From positions 1 to 36,380 of the forward strand of contig CAYJII010000025.1 in NCBI GenBank assembly GCA_964370225.1: 36,380 bases of DNA, read 5' to 3'. Source of the DNA: CAYJII01 sp964370225 (GTDB taxonomy: Bacteria > Bacillota > Clostridia > Oscillospirales > Ruminococcaceae). The first letter of the stretch is position 1, and each line of letters starts with the position of its first letter. Below the pieces are notes generated by a model. The model worked only from the letters and a program-made list of their open reading frames with translations, had not been told where the DNA came from and searched no databases. Below, one piece after another: positions 8,146 to 16,505 of the stretch. A program made the translations under genes and the position numbers.

Positions 8146-9120
8146 ATGATTAAAGTAGATAATCTATCAAAGATATACCGAGTTCAAGTAAAACAACCAG
8201 GATTAAAAGGCTCTCTTAAAAATCTTGTTCATAGCGAGTGGAAAGAAAAAGTAGCACTAGATAACATTTCCTTTTCTATGGAAGAGGGACAAACCCTCGC
8301 TTGTATAGGCGAAAACGGAGCGGGTAAATCCACACTTATCAAGTTGCTTATTGGCATTTTAACTCCGACTTCGGGGGAGGCTTGCATTTTTGGGAAATCG
8401 CCCAAAAAAGATAGGTATAACTATTTAAAGCAGATAGGTGTAATCTTTGGGCAAAAAACGAATTTATGGGTTGATATTCCTGTAATCGAAAGTTACAACG
8501 CTATGAAAACACTATATAAAGTAGAGAAAACTGAATTTAGTAAAAACTTTGATATGGTTGTAGAAATATTGGAGTTACAGGAAATTTTAAAGTCGCCAGC
8601 ACGCAAACTATCGCTAGGGCAAAGGATGAAGGCAGACATAGGAATGATGTTTTTACACAGCCCAAAGCTACTTTATCTAGACGAGCCTACAATAGGTCTT
8701 GATATAAATGTTAAGCACACGATACGTAAGTTTATCAAGCAGATGAATAGCGAAAAGGGGACATCTGTGCTATTGACTAGCCACGATTTAGATGATATCG
8801 AAGAAATTTGCGAAGATGCAATAATTTTATCTAAAGGCAAGATTTTTTATGATGGAAGCTTAAAAGAGCTTAAGCAAAACTACATAAGTACAAAAACTAT
8901 TGAGGTAATAGGGGAAAATATTTCTGACATTAAACTTTTGCTACCTGGTATAACTGTAAAAACTAACGGACAAAAAGCTCATTTAGAGTATAATATAAAA
9001 GATTATGCTAGTGTACAGGTGCTAGCAGCATTATCAAAAGCGTATGAGATTGATGATATTATCATCTCCGAACCAGATATAGAAAGCGTAGTTTCAAAGA
9101 TATTTAGTGGAGGGAAATAG
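8146..9120 (+). CDS. ABC-2 type transporter, ATP-binding subunit
   Basis: A 324-residue cytoplasmic ATPase. Motifs are Walker A GENGAGKST (55-63), Q-loop near FGQ (101-103), signature LSLGQ (155-159), Walker B LLYLDEP (175-181), and the SHD switch histidine near 213. The N-terminal extension (about 12-35) before the core and the roughly 100-residue C-terminal tail match the uncharacterised ABC-2 ATPase group COG4586 better than simple NatA proteins. The ATG follows AGGGGGT. It is first in a four-gene operon with two permeases and a glycosyltransferase and should energise export by those permeases. Confidence 0.9.
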   Translation: MIKVDNLSKIYRVQVKQPGLKGSLKNLVHSEWKEKVALDNISFSMEEGQTLACIGENGAGKSTLIKLLIGILTPTSGEACIFGKSPKKDRYNYLKQIGVIFGQKTNLWVDIPVIESYNAMKTLYKVEKTEFSKNFDMVVEILELQEILKSPARKLSLGQRMKADIGMMFLHSPKLLYLDEPTIGLDINVKHTIRKFIKQMNSEKGTSVLLTSHDLDDIEEICEDAIILSKGKIFYDGSLKELKQNYISTKTIEVIGENISDIKLLLPGITVKTNGQKAHLEYNIKDYASVQVLAALSKAYEIDDIIISEPDIESVVSKIFSGGK

Positions 9121-9124
9121 AGTT

Positions 9125-9922
9125 ATGGGAAAATTTATAAAGCTCGTTTCGATTTCCTTGCAAAGCAGAATGTATTATAAGTCAGGGCTTTACATGAGTC
9201 TTTTAAGCCCGATAGTCTTACTTATGGGGCAGTATCTTCTCTGGGGGTCACTATATGGTGTGGATGGCGCTACTTCTATTGGTGGATTAACTAAGGAGTA
9301 TATGTTTTCTTACATACTCTTATCTTTTGCGACAAACTATCTTCTTGTTTGGTCAACTGAAACGCAACTTTCAAGGGAGATTATTAGTGGGACTATAGTG
9401 GCAAGATGTATTAGGCCTGCATATTTTTTAACGCAGAATTTATCAGAGATAGTCGGAAGCATGATTCCATTTGGGATAAGTAATTCAGTCATAGTTATAA
9501 TAGGTCTTACAGTTTTTGCTCCATTTATGTTGGTCCCAAGCATAATAAACTGGCTGTGGTTTATACCATGCTTTTTGCTGTCTATAATTTTAAGAGTGAT
9601 GTTCATTGAGGTATTCAGTTTGCTTTGTTTTTACACCACAAGTCACAATGGTCTATCTTGGACGAGAAGGGCTATATATGATTTCTTTTCTGGTGCACTG
9701 ATACCAATAGCACTTTTTCCTCCGATATTAAAAACCATTTCAGATTTTACTCCATTCCCATACATGATAAATGCGCCAATCTCAGTGTTGTTAGGAGATA
9801 TCGCAAGCATTAATATAGGAATGATACTTATAGTGCAGATTATTTGGATTACAGTTTTACTGATATTGCATTATGTATTCTTTGCTAAGATATCAAAAAA
9901 TCTAACTATAGCAGGAGGGTAA
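9125..9922 (+). CDS. ABC-2 type transporter, permease subunit 1
   Basis: A 265-residue membrane protein with about six hydrophobic segments. It matches my recollection of the permease group (COG4587) that accompanies the preceding ATPase. The ATG at 9125 is chosen because GGAGGG lies 10 bases before it, inside the end of the ATPase gene. A GTG at 9107 is in frame but would put the start inside the upstream gene without a clear ribosome site. It is expected to heterodimerise with the next gene product. The substrate is unknown; the linked glycosyltransferase hints at a glycan or glycolipid, while other members of this group are annotated only as drug or viologen exporters. Confidence 0.82.
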   Translation: MGKFIKLVSISLQSRMYYKSGLYMSLLSPIVLLMGQYLLWGSLYGVDGATSIGGLTKEYMFSYILLSFATNYLLVWSTETQLSREIISGTIVARCIRPAYFLTQNLSEIVGSMIPFGISNSVIVIIGLTVFAPFMLVPSIINWLWFIPCFLLSIILRVMFIEVFSLLCFYTTSHNGLSWTRRAIYDFFSGALIPIALFPPILKTISDFTPFPYMINAPISVLLGDIASINIGMILIVQIIWITVLLILHYVFFAKISKNLTIAGG

Positions 9923-9924
9923 AT

Positions 9925-10704
9925 ATGTTTAAAATATATTTTACATTACAAACGCAATATCTTAAAACAGAAATGGGATATACAGCAAATTTTTGGATGA
10001 TGATGTTTTCGGGAGTAATAACTAGGGTAGCGCTGATAGCAATACCCTTTGTGATATTTCAAAATGTCCCAGATGTAGTTGGTTGGAGCCAAGCAGAAGT
10101 TTATTTTATCATCGCTTTTGCATTTTTGTCAGAGGGTGTGTGTAATATTTGGTTTAACGGAATTTGGGGGCTACCATCCTTGGTGTTTAATGGAAAGCTA
10201 GACACGTTCTTGTGTAGACCTTGCTCGCCATTACTGCAAGTGCTTTCATCCGGAATGGGACTTCAAGGCATAAGCATACTGGTAATGGGTGTTTCTACTC
10301 TAGTTTTGTCTTTAATAAACCTTGAGATGCTTAATTTTGGTGTAATTCTTTTATGCTTACTATTTATAATCTGTGGAACGGCGATAAGACTTTCGGTCTA
10401 TATCATCACTATTTGCCTTATATTCTTTTTTGATTTTGGGGGCAGAAATGACGTGCCATACATAGCGGGAGGCATAGGTGATTACGCAAATTATCCTGTT
10501 AGTATATACCCATCTTGGATGCAGTTCATATTGCTATTTATTATTCCGTTTGGCTTCATAGGATATGTGCCAGCGCTTATTTTGAGGGGTGAAAATGCGG
10601 TAGTTTTGACCTCGGTTTTGATATTAGTAACTATATTGTTATCCGTGCTCGCAGTGCTGTTTTTCAACAAAGGAATACAAAAGTACGAGAGCATGGGAAT
10701 GTAA
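9925..10704 (+). CDS. ABC-2 type transporter, permease subunit 2
   Basis: A 259-residue membrane protein with about six hydrophobic segments and the late motif PSWMQFILLFIIPFGFIGYV (residues 196-215), typical of the second permease (COG3694) in this three-gene system. The ATG follows GGAGGGTAAAT and is only 2 bp after the upstream stop, indicating coupled translation. With the two preceding genes it forms a complete ATPase plus heterodimeric channel. Confidence 0.85.
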   Translation: MFKIYFTLQTQYLKTEMGYTANFWMMMFSGVITRVALIAIPFVIFQNVPDVVGWSQAEVYFIIAFAFLSEGVCNIWFNGIWGLPSLVFNGKLDTFLCRPCSPLLQVLSSGMGLQGISILVMGVSTLVLSLINLEMLNFGVILLCLLFIICGTAIRLSVYIITICLIFFFDFGGRNDVPYIAGGIGDYANYPVSIYPSWMQFILLFIIPFGFIGYVPALILRGENAVVLTSVLILVTILLSVLAVLFFNKGIQKYESMGM

Positions 10705-10725
10705 TTTTTTATAAGGAGAAAATAA

Positions 10726-11700
10726 ATGAACGATTTAATCAGCGTAATAATTCCAGTTTACAACACAGCAGCGCTATTGCCAAAATGTATTGATAGCGTG
10801 CTAGCGCAAACATACAGCAATATAGAGATTGTGCTTGTGAATGATGGCTCAACTGATAACAGTGGAAATGTTTGCGATGAGTATGCTAATAAACACGATA
10901 ACATTAATGTCATACATAAAGAAAATGGCGGTGTTTCCGATGCACGAAATGCAGCACTTGAGATAGTGAATGGGGACTACATAACTTTTGTTGACTCAGA
11001 TGATTATATCGAGCCTACCATGTACGAGCAAATGATAGCGCAAAGCCACAAAAATTCAGCAGAAATAGTTATTAGTGCATGTTCTTTTCACATGAATGAC
11101 GGGCACATTGAGCGCTGGTTTGAGTCGGGTGAGATTGAAGTGCTAAGCAAAGAAAATGCTGTTATAGATTTGCTTGAAGATAAGAAAATCCAAAGCTACA
11201 TGTGTAATAAACTCTATAAGGCCACACTATTTGAGGGGGTTCGTTTCCCGAGCGCCACCATCATGGAAGATGTATGTGTAAACTATCAACTTTTTATTAA
11301 ATCTAATACGGTGGTGTTTATGCAAATCCCGCTTTATAATTATGTGCATAGACAGGGGAGTTTGTCCCGTGCGCCATCCTCCACGAAAAACCAAGATGCG
11401 TTTAAAGTGATTTTGGATAGATATCTTAAAGTGGAAAAAGATATTCCGCAGATACAAAAAAATAACGATTTCGCACTCATTATGTGGATGGTAAGAACCT
11501 ATACTTTTATAGTCAGGGGAAAAGAGGAGAATGACGACTATTTCACGCAATATCTTGATTTGTTCAAAAAAGTTTTCGACAGGAGTAGAGCATACATCAC
11601 AGCGAAATTAGAAGAAGACAGATTAATGATTGCGTATGCTATGATGTGGAATTGTGAGAAAGGTAAGGAAGTTGTAAAGATAGTCTATGGACTAAAATAA
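10726..11700 (+). CDS. Family 2 glycosyltransferase
   Basis: A 324-residue GT-A-fold enzyme that transfers a sugar from a nucleotide-sugar donor. The N-terminal signature ISVIIPVYNT (5-14), the nucleotide-binding VNDGSTDNS (38-46) and the metal-binding DSDD (90-93, the DXD motif) are all present, as is GGVSDARNA (68-76). There is no membrane helix, so it acts at the cytoplasmic face. AAGGAG precedes the ATG and the gap to the permease gene is 21 bp, so it belongs to the ABC-2 operon. It may build or decorate a cell-surface glycan that the transporter moves; sugar and acceptor cannot be deduced. No signs of truncation. Confidence 0.9.
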   Translation: MNDLISVIIPVYNTAALLPKCIDSVLAQTYSNIEIVLVNDGSTDNSGNVCDEYANKHDNINVIHKENGGVSDARNAALEIVNGDYITFVDSDDYIEPTMYEQMIAQSHKNSAEIVISACSFHMNDGHIERWFESGEIEVLSKENAVIDLLEDKKIQSYMCNKLYKATLFEGVRFPSATIMEDVCVNYQLFIKSNTVVFMQIPLYNYVHRQGSLSRAPSSTKNQDAFKVILDRYLKVEKDIPQIQKNNDFALIMWMVRTYTFIVRGKEENDDYFTQYLDLFKKVFDRSRAYITAKLEEDRLMIAYAMMWNCEKGKEVVKIVYGLK

Positions 11701-11716
11701 TTAGGTGAGTTTTAAG

Positions 11717-11805
11717 TTGTCAACAGTATAATTAGATGTTAATCTAATTATACTGTTGACAATCGTCTTATTCGATGATATAATCAAATCAAAGGATTAT
11801 CGAAT
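11717..11805 (+). promoter_or_regulatory. Consensus promoter with a 21-bp inverted-repeat operator
   Basis: A perfect 21-bp inverted repeat (11717-11737 with 11742-11762, 4-base loop GTTA) ends in TTGACA, the -35 at 11756-11761. After exactly 17 bp comes TATAAT (11779-11784), so the promoter is a full sigma-A consensus. A second repeat, ATTCGATGAT (11770-11779) with ATTATCGAAT (11796-11805, one mismatch), brackets the -10. Such a strong promoter would need strong repression. The ArsR-like protein encoded as second gene of the operon is the obvious candidate. The repeat begins 17 bp after the glycosyltransferase stop and could also form an RNA hairpin there. Confidence 0.75.
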
Positions 11806-11817
11806 GGGGATGTTAGA

Positions 11818-13107
11818 ATGTTATCTAATTACAAAAAACTCAAATCAGACAAAGGATATATAAGACTTATCGTCGCAAACTTTATCAGTACATTCGGTAC
11901 TAGCATTGATAATATTGCATTTTCGTGGCTCGTATACGAACTTACTGCTGACCCAATTTGGATTGCTGTGATAGCGGGAGCGTCCATGTTTCCGATGCTC
12001 GTACTACAATCGATAATAGCGGTGTGGGTTGAGCGTCATAATAAAAAGCGTATTATCATTGCTGCCGATATTTTAGGTGCAGTGGTGATGATAATAGTGG
12101 TGGGCTTGTACTTGCTAGAGTTGTTAAACCCTGTTTTACTGCTTGTCATAACTTTGGTGAATGCAACGATTGAGACCACTCGAATACCTGCTGGAATAGC
12201 AATTGTTCCTATGGTTTTAAGCAAGGAAAATTTTGCGACGGGTCAAGGGTTAAACCAAAGCTTATCGCAAGTTGCAAGCATAATAGGGCTTGCAGTCACA
12301 GGTGTTATTGTAGCCACACTTGGAATATACGCTGCTTTTATTATCGATGCAGTTACATTTATCATATCGTTTATTATTATATTGACTATTCGCACAAATG
12401 AGAAAAAATCTGATGAAAAAATTACAGAAACTTCTCGAAAAGGCAGATTTATAAAAGAGTACAAAGATGGGCTGAACACCTTAATAAAAACGCAAAATAT
12501 TTTTATGATATGCATGTTAGGAGTAGTTTTTAATTTTTTATCTACAGCAGTAAATACTTACATGGCTATTTTTGTAGGGGATTACTTAAATTTTTCTGTA
12601 GACATTTATGGCTATATCAGCATAGCTTTTACGGTAGGTACCATAATTGGAGGTTTGACATCTGGTATAATTTGTGAGAAAATGAGTAGCAAGAAGATAT
12701 TTACATATTACTCAGTAATACAAGGGTTATTTTATATAGTATGGGCTTTTGGCATTTTTTTGACACCACCCGAACTAAAACTAATAGTAACTTTAATCAG
12801 TGCGCTGGTTTTTGGTGTATCTAGCGGGATACTCGCCGTTACAACAAGCGTCGCCTTTATGAAAGCAGTACCAAGAGAATATTTAGCAAGAGTCGGTGGA
12901 ATATTTAACTCGTTGGTAACGGCTTCGTATCCGATAGCAGCTGTGCTACTATCCGTGTTATCAATATTTATGGGAGTAGATAAAATATTCATTATATTTG
13001 CGGGAATGTCGTTTTTGTTTGCTATAGTAATTATAGTAAAACACAAAATAAAACTTGAGGATGAGGAAAAAACTAATGAATCTGAACTTACAGAAATTAC
13101 ACAATAA
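11818..13107 (+). CDS. MFS transporter, macrolide-efflux-like
   Basis: A 429-residue membrane protein with about 12 hydrophobic segments and a charged central loop (about 202-220). The opening ANFISTFGTSIDNIAFSWLV (residues 20-39) and the TRIPAGIAIVP segment near 121-131 resemble the MefA/MFS_3-type efflux group. The C-terminal tail is acidic and cytoplasmic. The ATG at 11818 is 34 bp past a perfect consensus promoter. The last 32 bases overlap the start of the downstream regulator gene, which implies coupled expression. A drug or metabolite export role is likely; substrate unknown. Confidence 0.88.
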   Translation: MLSNYKKLKSDKGYIRLIVANFISTFGTSIDNIAFSWLVYELTADPIWIAVIAGASMFPMLVLQSIIAVWVERHNKKRIIIAADILGAVVMIIVVGLYLLELLNPVLLLVITLVNATIETTRIPAGIAIVPMVLSKENFATGQGLNQSLSQVASIIGLAVTGVIVATLGIYAAFIIDAVTFIISFIIILTIRTNEKKSDEKITETSRKGRFIKEYKDGLNTLIKTQNIFMICMLGVVFNFLSTAVNTYMAIFVGDYLNFSVDIYGYISIAFTVGTIIGGLTSGIICEKMSSKKIFTYYSVIQGLFYIVWAFGIFLTPPELKLIVTLISALVFGVSSGILAVTTSVAFMKAVPREYLARVGGIFNSLVTASYPIAAVLLSVLSIFMGVDKIFIIFAGMSFLFAIVIIVKHKIKLEDEEKTNESELTEITQ

Positions 13108-14209
13108 TTCGGAAGAGATTGAAATTATCATATATTTAGAGTATATGGCACATATAGATGAAAATGAAAACAGCCCAAACTCGCTAAGTGTTTGGGCAAA
13201 TCAGCTGATAAGCAGTCATAAAATTGGAGCAAAAGAAGCTGAAAAACTTTTGGTAGACGTTAAGTTGTTACAAGAATTTTATGATGCAGTTTTTGAAGCG
13301 TCCAATCTCGACAAGTCGAAGTTTTTACATTACTTTAACTCAATAACACTGGGTGAAAACTCTTTTGAAAATGTGAGTATTGCGTCAATAGTAGCACTGT
13401 ATACACCACAGTTTATGGCAATACTAAATTGTGACAAAGACACAGCATTATATAGTTCTATATATCATTCGATTTTGCAGAATACATCGGATTTTTTAGA
13501 TTTTGACTTAAAAAACAAGCGTCCTATTAACTCTCAGGAGGAGTTTTTATCAGAACTTGAAAAAAGCGAAATTGACGACGCTATTAAATGGAAAATATAC
13601 CAGTTAGTGAAAAATCACGATACGTATAAAACTGAAATTATACAAATGATAAATATAGTAAAAGAAGTTTATACAAAAAAAAGCGATATGATTGCAACAA
13701 TGGTAGAAAGCTATGCAAGAGAAATTGACGAGTTATTATTAAACTCCACTGAAGAAGAATTTATAGAGCATTTTCACATGAGTTTTGAAAAAAACAATAA
13801 TATTAAGATATATTTTTCGCTTTCTGCTTTTAATGCGATTTCTTTAGTTAAGCCATATACTTCCCAAGACGACCACATAATGCTAATCGGAATATTCTTT
13901 GTTTATTGCAGTAATATTGTTAAGTATACACCATCACAAGAGAAACTTTCTGCTACACTAAAATGCTTAGGTGAGTCGCGCAAATTTGAAATTATTATTT
14001 CGTTAATCAATTCACCTTGTAATGGCAAAGAATTATCGAACCGACTTGGTATAACACCTGCAACAATTTCCCACCATATTACACAATTAGTTAAAACTGG
14101 TGTGGTTACGCTAAAACATGCGGACTCACCAAATGTAATGTACCACGTGAATAGAGAGATGCTAAGCATCCATATGCAGACATTAAAAGATATATTTGAA
14201 CAAGAATAA
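13076..14209 (+). CDS. ArsR-like winged-helix regulator with large N-terminal domain
   Basis: A 377-residue protein, far longer than the usual 100-120 residue ArsR proteins. Only the last 80-90 residues are recognisable. They form an ArsR-type winged helix with the DNA-recognition segment NRLGITPATISHHITQLVKT, followed by a wing ending in VMYHVNREML. The N-terminal 290 residues are rich in charged and hydrophobic helices, lack cysteine metal motifs, and match nothing I can name; they may sense an effector or dimerise. The ATG at 13076 follows GAGGAAAAAACTA. An in-frame upstream start near 13055 is possible but lacks a better ribosome site. It overlaps the MFS gene by 32 bases and probably represses the shared promoter at 11756-11784. 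Confidence 0.8.
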   Translation: MNLNLQKLHNNSEEIEIIIYLEYMAHIDENENSPNSLSVWANQLISSHKIGAKEAEKLLVDVKLLQEFYDAVFEASNLDKSKFLHYFNSITLGENSFENVSIASIVALYTPQFMAILNCDKDTALYSSIYHSILQNTSDFLDFDLKNKRPINSQEEFLSELEKSEIDDAIKWKIYQLVKNHDTYKTEIIQMINIVKEVYTKKSDMIATMVESYAREIDELLLNSTEEEFIEHFHMSFEKNNNIKIYFSLSAFNAISLVKPYTSQDDHIMLIGIFFVYCSNIVKYTPSQEKLSATLKCLGESRKFEIIISLINSPCNGKELSNRLGITPATISHHITQLVKTGVVTLKHADSPNVMYHVNREMLSIHMQTLKDIFEQE

Positions 14210-14287
14210 TCATAAAAAAATATTAATTTATATTTTCCGACTAGATTTAGCAATAATTAGGAGTAGCAACAATGTTTGAATTATAGA

Positions 14288-14355
14288 ATAGCTAAAGAAA
14301 GCTGAGCAATATCAACAATTGTTTTGCTTCGCTTGGTTTAGTTTGTTTTAGCTAT
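14288..14355 (+). other. Possible structured RNA element with a short ORF behind it
   Basis: ATAGCTAAA (14288-14296) pairs perfectly with TTTAGCTAT (14347-14355). Inside it, AAGC and AGCAA (14299-14309) pair with TTGCT and GCTT around a 2x2 mismatch. The region is therefore foldable into one long interrupted hairpin. Shortly after it GGAGGA precedes an ATG at 14382 that opens a 14-codon frame, MKNIKKFSKTKPDK, ending at 14426. No known RNA family or peptide was recognised. It could equally be decayed sequence. Apart from the hcp terminator, nothing else was seen in 14210-14506. Confidence 0.25.
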
Positions 14356-14442
14356 GAAATTAGCGTAGCATATGGAGGAATATGAAAAATATCAAAAAAT
14401 TTTCTAAGACAAAACCAGATAAATAATAAATTCAAGTAATAA

Positions 14443-14474
14443 AAAGCTCAGACTTTATTCGAAGTCTGAGCTTT
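14443..14474 (-). terminator. Rho-independent terminator of hcp
   Basis: AAAGCTCAGACTT (14443-14455) pairs with AAGTCTGAGCTTT (14462-14474) over a 6-base loop. Read on the minus strand, the stem runs into TTTTTATTA. It lies just past the hcp stop and could also stop plus-strand transcription from the regulator gene. Confidence 0.8.
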
Positions 14475-14506
14475 AAATATCAATATATCCCAGTAGTAAC
14501 CTGAGT

Positions 14507-16099
14507 TTATCCTAAAATTTTTTGCAAATCTTGCTCTGTGGTGCTAATAGGAGAAATATTGAAATTCTCCACTAAAATTTTTAGTACATTCGGTGAGACA
14601 AATGCGGGCAGGGTTGGACCTAAGTGGATATTCTTAATGTTCAAATGCAAGAGAGTCAATAATATTGCAACCGCTTTTTGCTCGTACCATGATAATATCA
14701 TGGAGAGTGGTAATTCATTTACTGAACAATCTAAAGCTTCCGAAAGAGCAACTGCAACTTTTATAGCTGAGTAAGCATCATTACATTGTCCCATATCCAT
14801 AATACGTGGGATACCGTCGATGTCACCTAAATCCAAATCGTTAAAGCGATATTTTCCACATGCTAATGTTAAAATAATACTGTCTTTTGGCGCATCTTTG
14901 ACAAAATCAGTATAATAACTTCTACCAGGAGCAGCACCATCACAACCGCCTACTAAGAAAAAGTGTTTGATTTTTCCAGATTTAACGCTCGCTACTACTT
15001 TATCAGCAACAGATAAAACAGTGCCATGTCCAAAGCCAGTAGTTACACTTGTGCCACCATTGATACCAGTCATTTGCTGAGCTTTGTCATATCCACCACA
15101 CTCAAGTGCTTTTTCAATAATAGGAGTAAAATCTTTGTTTTCACCAATGTGGATCAGTTCTGGATAGGAAACAACAGAAGTGGTGAAAACACGATCTTTG
15201 TAGCTCTCACGCACTGGCATCAAACAGTTCGTTGTGAATAATATTGGCGCTGGAATATTATGAAATTCGGTTTGCTGACTTTGCCATGCTGTGCCAAAAT
15301 TGCCTTTTAGATGCGGATACTCCTTTAATTTGGGATAAGCGTGAGCGGGTAGCATTTCGCTATGGGTGTAGATGTTTATACCTTTATCTTTTGTTTGTTC
15401 TAATAGCAGTTTTAAGTCGAGCAAATCGTGACCACTCACCACTATGAATGGACCTTCTTCAATTGTCATCGAAACTTTTGTAGGAGTTGGTGTTCCATAA
15501 CTTTCGGTATTGGCTTTATCTAAAAGCTCCATGCATTTCAAATTGTATTCGCCTACCTCAAGCACTATCGGCAATAGCTCAGATGCATTGCAATTGTAGC
15601 CTATAAAAAATAGCGCCTTGTAGAAAAAGTTGTTAATATCCTCATCTTCATAACCTAATACCATCGCGTGATGAGCATAAGCAGCCATTCCGCGAATACC
15701 GAATAGTATGAGAGATTTTAGCGAGCGGATATCTTCATCGCCACCCCAAACCTCAGACATATCAAAATCATCGCTTCTACCACATGTGCTTGTACATCCC
15801 TGACAACCGGGTAAAATTTTGCTTTTTTCCTCATTGATTAAATTTATGATATCATTTAGAGTGTCATTATTAAAGTTAACGTTAGTAACTGTTGTAAAAA
15901 GCCCCTCGATTACTATTTTTGCAGTGTTTTTAGTTGGGGCAGAATTTCCCTCTAAAGAGCGAGCGAGTCCAATTAATGCACCTGTAAGCTTATCTTGCAG
16001 ATTTGCATTATCATACTTTTTACCACACACACCACTTTTTCCTTCACAAGCTATATTTTGCGCAGTTTGCTGACATTGAAAACAAAACATTTCTTTCAT
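14507..16099 (-). CDS. hcp: Hybrid cluster protein (hydroxylamine reductase), class I
   Basis: A 530-residue cytoplasmic iron-sulfur protein. The N-terminal cluster ligands are C6, C9, C18 and C25 (CX2CX8CX6C), the compact spacing of class I enzymes from anaerobes that carry a [4Fe-4S] cluster. All seven hybrid-cluster ligands are visible: H224, E248, C292, C386 (the likely persulfide), C414, C439 and E473. Their spacing closely matches the Desulfovibrio enzyme. Hcp reduces hydroxylamine in vitro; its physiological role is thought to be nitric oxide detoxification or protein S-nitrosylation. The ATG follows AAAGGGAG at 9 bases. No Hcr reductase gene is adjacent, as usual for class I. A palindrome-rich promoter region lies upstream. 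Confidence 0.96.
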   Translation of the reverse strand: MKEMFCFQCQQTAQNIACEGKSGVCGKKYDNANLQDKLTGALIGLARSLEGNSAPTKNTAKIVIEGLFTTVTNVNFNNDTLNDIINLINEEKSKILPGCQGCTSTCGRSDDFDMSEVWGGDEDIRSLKSLILFGIRGMAAYAHHAMVLGYEDEDINNFFYKALFFIGYNCNASELLPIVLEVGEYNLKCMELLDKANTESYGTPTPTKVSMTIEEGPFIVVSGHDLLDLKLLLEQTKDKGINIYTHSEMLPAHAYPKLKEYPHLKGNFGTAWQSQQTEFHNIPAPILFTTNCLMPVRESYKDRVFTTSVVSYPELIHIGENKDFTPIIEKALECGGYDKAQQMTGINGGTSVTTGFGHGTVLSVADKVVASVKSGKIKHFFLVGGCDGAAPGRSYYTDFVKDAPKDSIILTLACGKYRFNDLDLGDIDGIPRIMDMGQCNDAYSAIKVAVALSEALDCSVNELPLSMILSWYEQKAVAILLTLLHLNIKNIHLGPTLPAFVSPNVLKILVENFNISPISTTEQDLQKILG

Positions 16100-16180
16100 T
16101 ATAATTTCTCCCTTTATTTTATATTATTATTTTATTTTAATTTTTTATTCTAGCTTAAGCACAATATATATTATATTACA

Positions 16181-16211
16181 GTTAAAACAACAATTACGTT
16201 GTTTTAACAAC
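16181..16211 (-). promoter_or_regulatory. Candidate operator upstream of hcp
   Basis: GTTAAAACAAC (16181-16191) and GTTGTTTTAAC (16198-16208) form a perfect 11-bp inverted repeat with a 6-base spacer. The right arm extends into a second small palindrome, GTTGTT-TT-AACAAC (16198-16211). On the minus strand a TATAAT (16170-16175) lies just downstream, but no good -35 exists at 17 bp. Poor -35 plus a palindrome roughly 30-40 bp before the expected start suggests an activator. A Crp/Fnr-type nitrosative or redox regulator (HcpR-like) is the natural guess, but none is encoded nearby. Confidence 0.55.
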
Positions 16212-16343
16212 ATAAACGGGAAATAATGTAAATTAATTATCTCAAAATTATAAACAAATTACCTTTTATGCAATTTTAGCGGGAGTTTAAACAAAATTAT
16301 GATAAAAACTTTATTATAGTAGAGAAATAAATTGATTTAAACC

Positions 16344-16372
16344 TTGAAACTACAATGATTTTTCGCTATAAT
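16344..16372 (+). promoter_or_regulatory. Promoter of the aconitase-family gene
   Basis: TTGAAA (16344-16349), 17 bp, TATAAT (16367-16372). Transcription should start near 16379, leaving a leader of about 127 nt. Between 16212 and 16343 I see only AT-rich sequence with no gene. Confidence 0.75.
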
Positions 16373-16378
16373 TAGAAT

Positions 16379-16505
16379 ATGAGTTTTTGGCGGTACATGA
16401 ATTGTGCAAAAATCAGACTTTTTTTCATGGCTCACATGGGCTGATATAAACTGATTAAGAGGCAGATGTGCCCGATAAAATAAAGATGGATAAAGGAGAT
16501 TTTAG
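16379..16505 (+). other. Long 5' leader of the aconitase-family gene
   Basis: The predicted promoter leaves about 127 untranslated bases. CACAT (16432-16436) can pair with ATGTG near 16466-16470, and neighbouring GG with CC, around a loop holding GGGC and GGCAG segments. This is weak, and no known riboswitch class was recognised. An AAAGGAG site precedes the ATG at 16506. Confidence 0.3.

Noticed and set aside
11717..11762. The 21-bp inverted repeat read as a terminator of the glycosyltransferase operon.
   Set aside because: No T-tract follows and its right end is the -35 of a consensus promoter, so an operator role is favoured, though an RNA hairpin role is not excluded.
16379..16444. A 21-codon frame starting at the predicted transcription start of the hydratase leader.
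   Set aside because: It has no ribosome binding site, and AT-rich leaders often contain such frames; a leaderless peptide cannot be supported.
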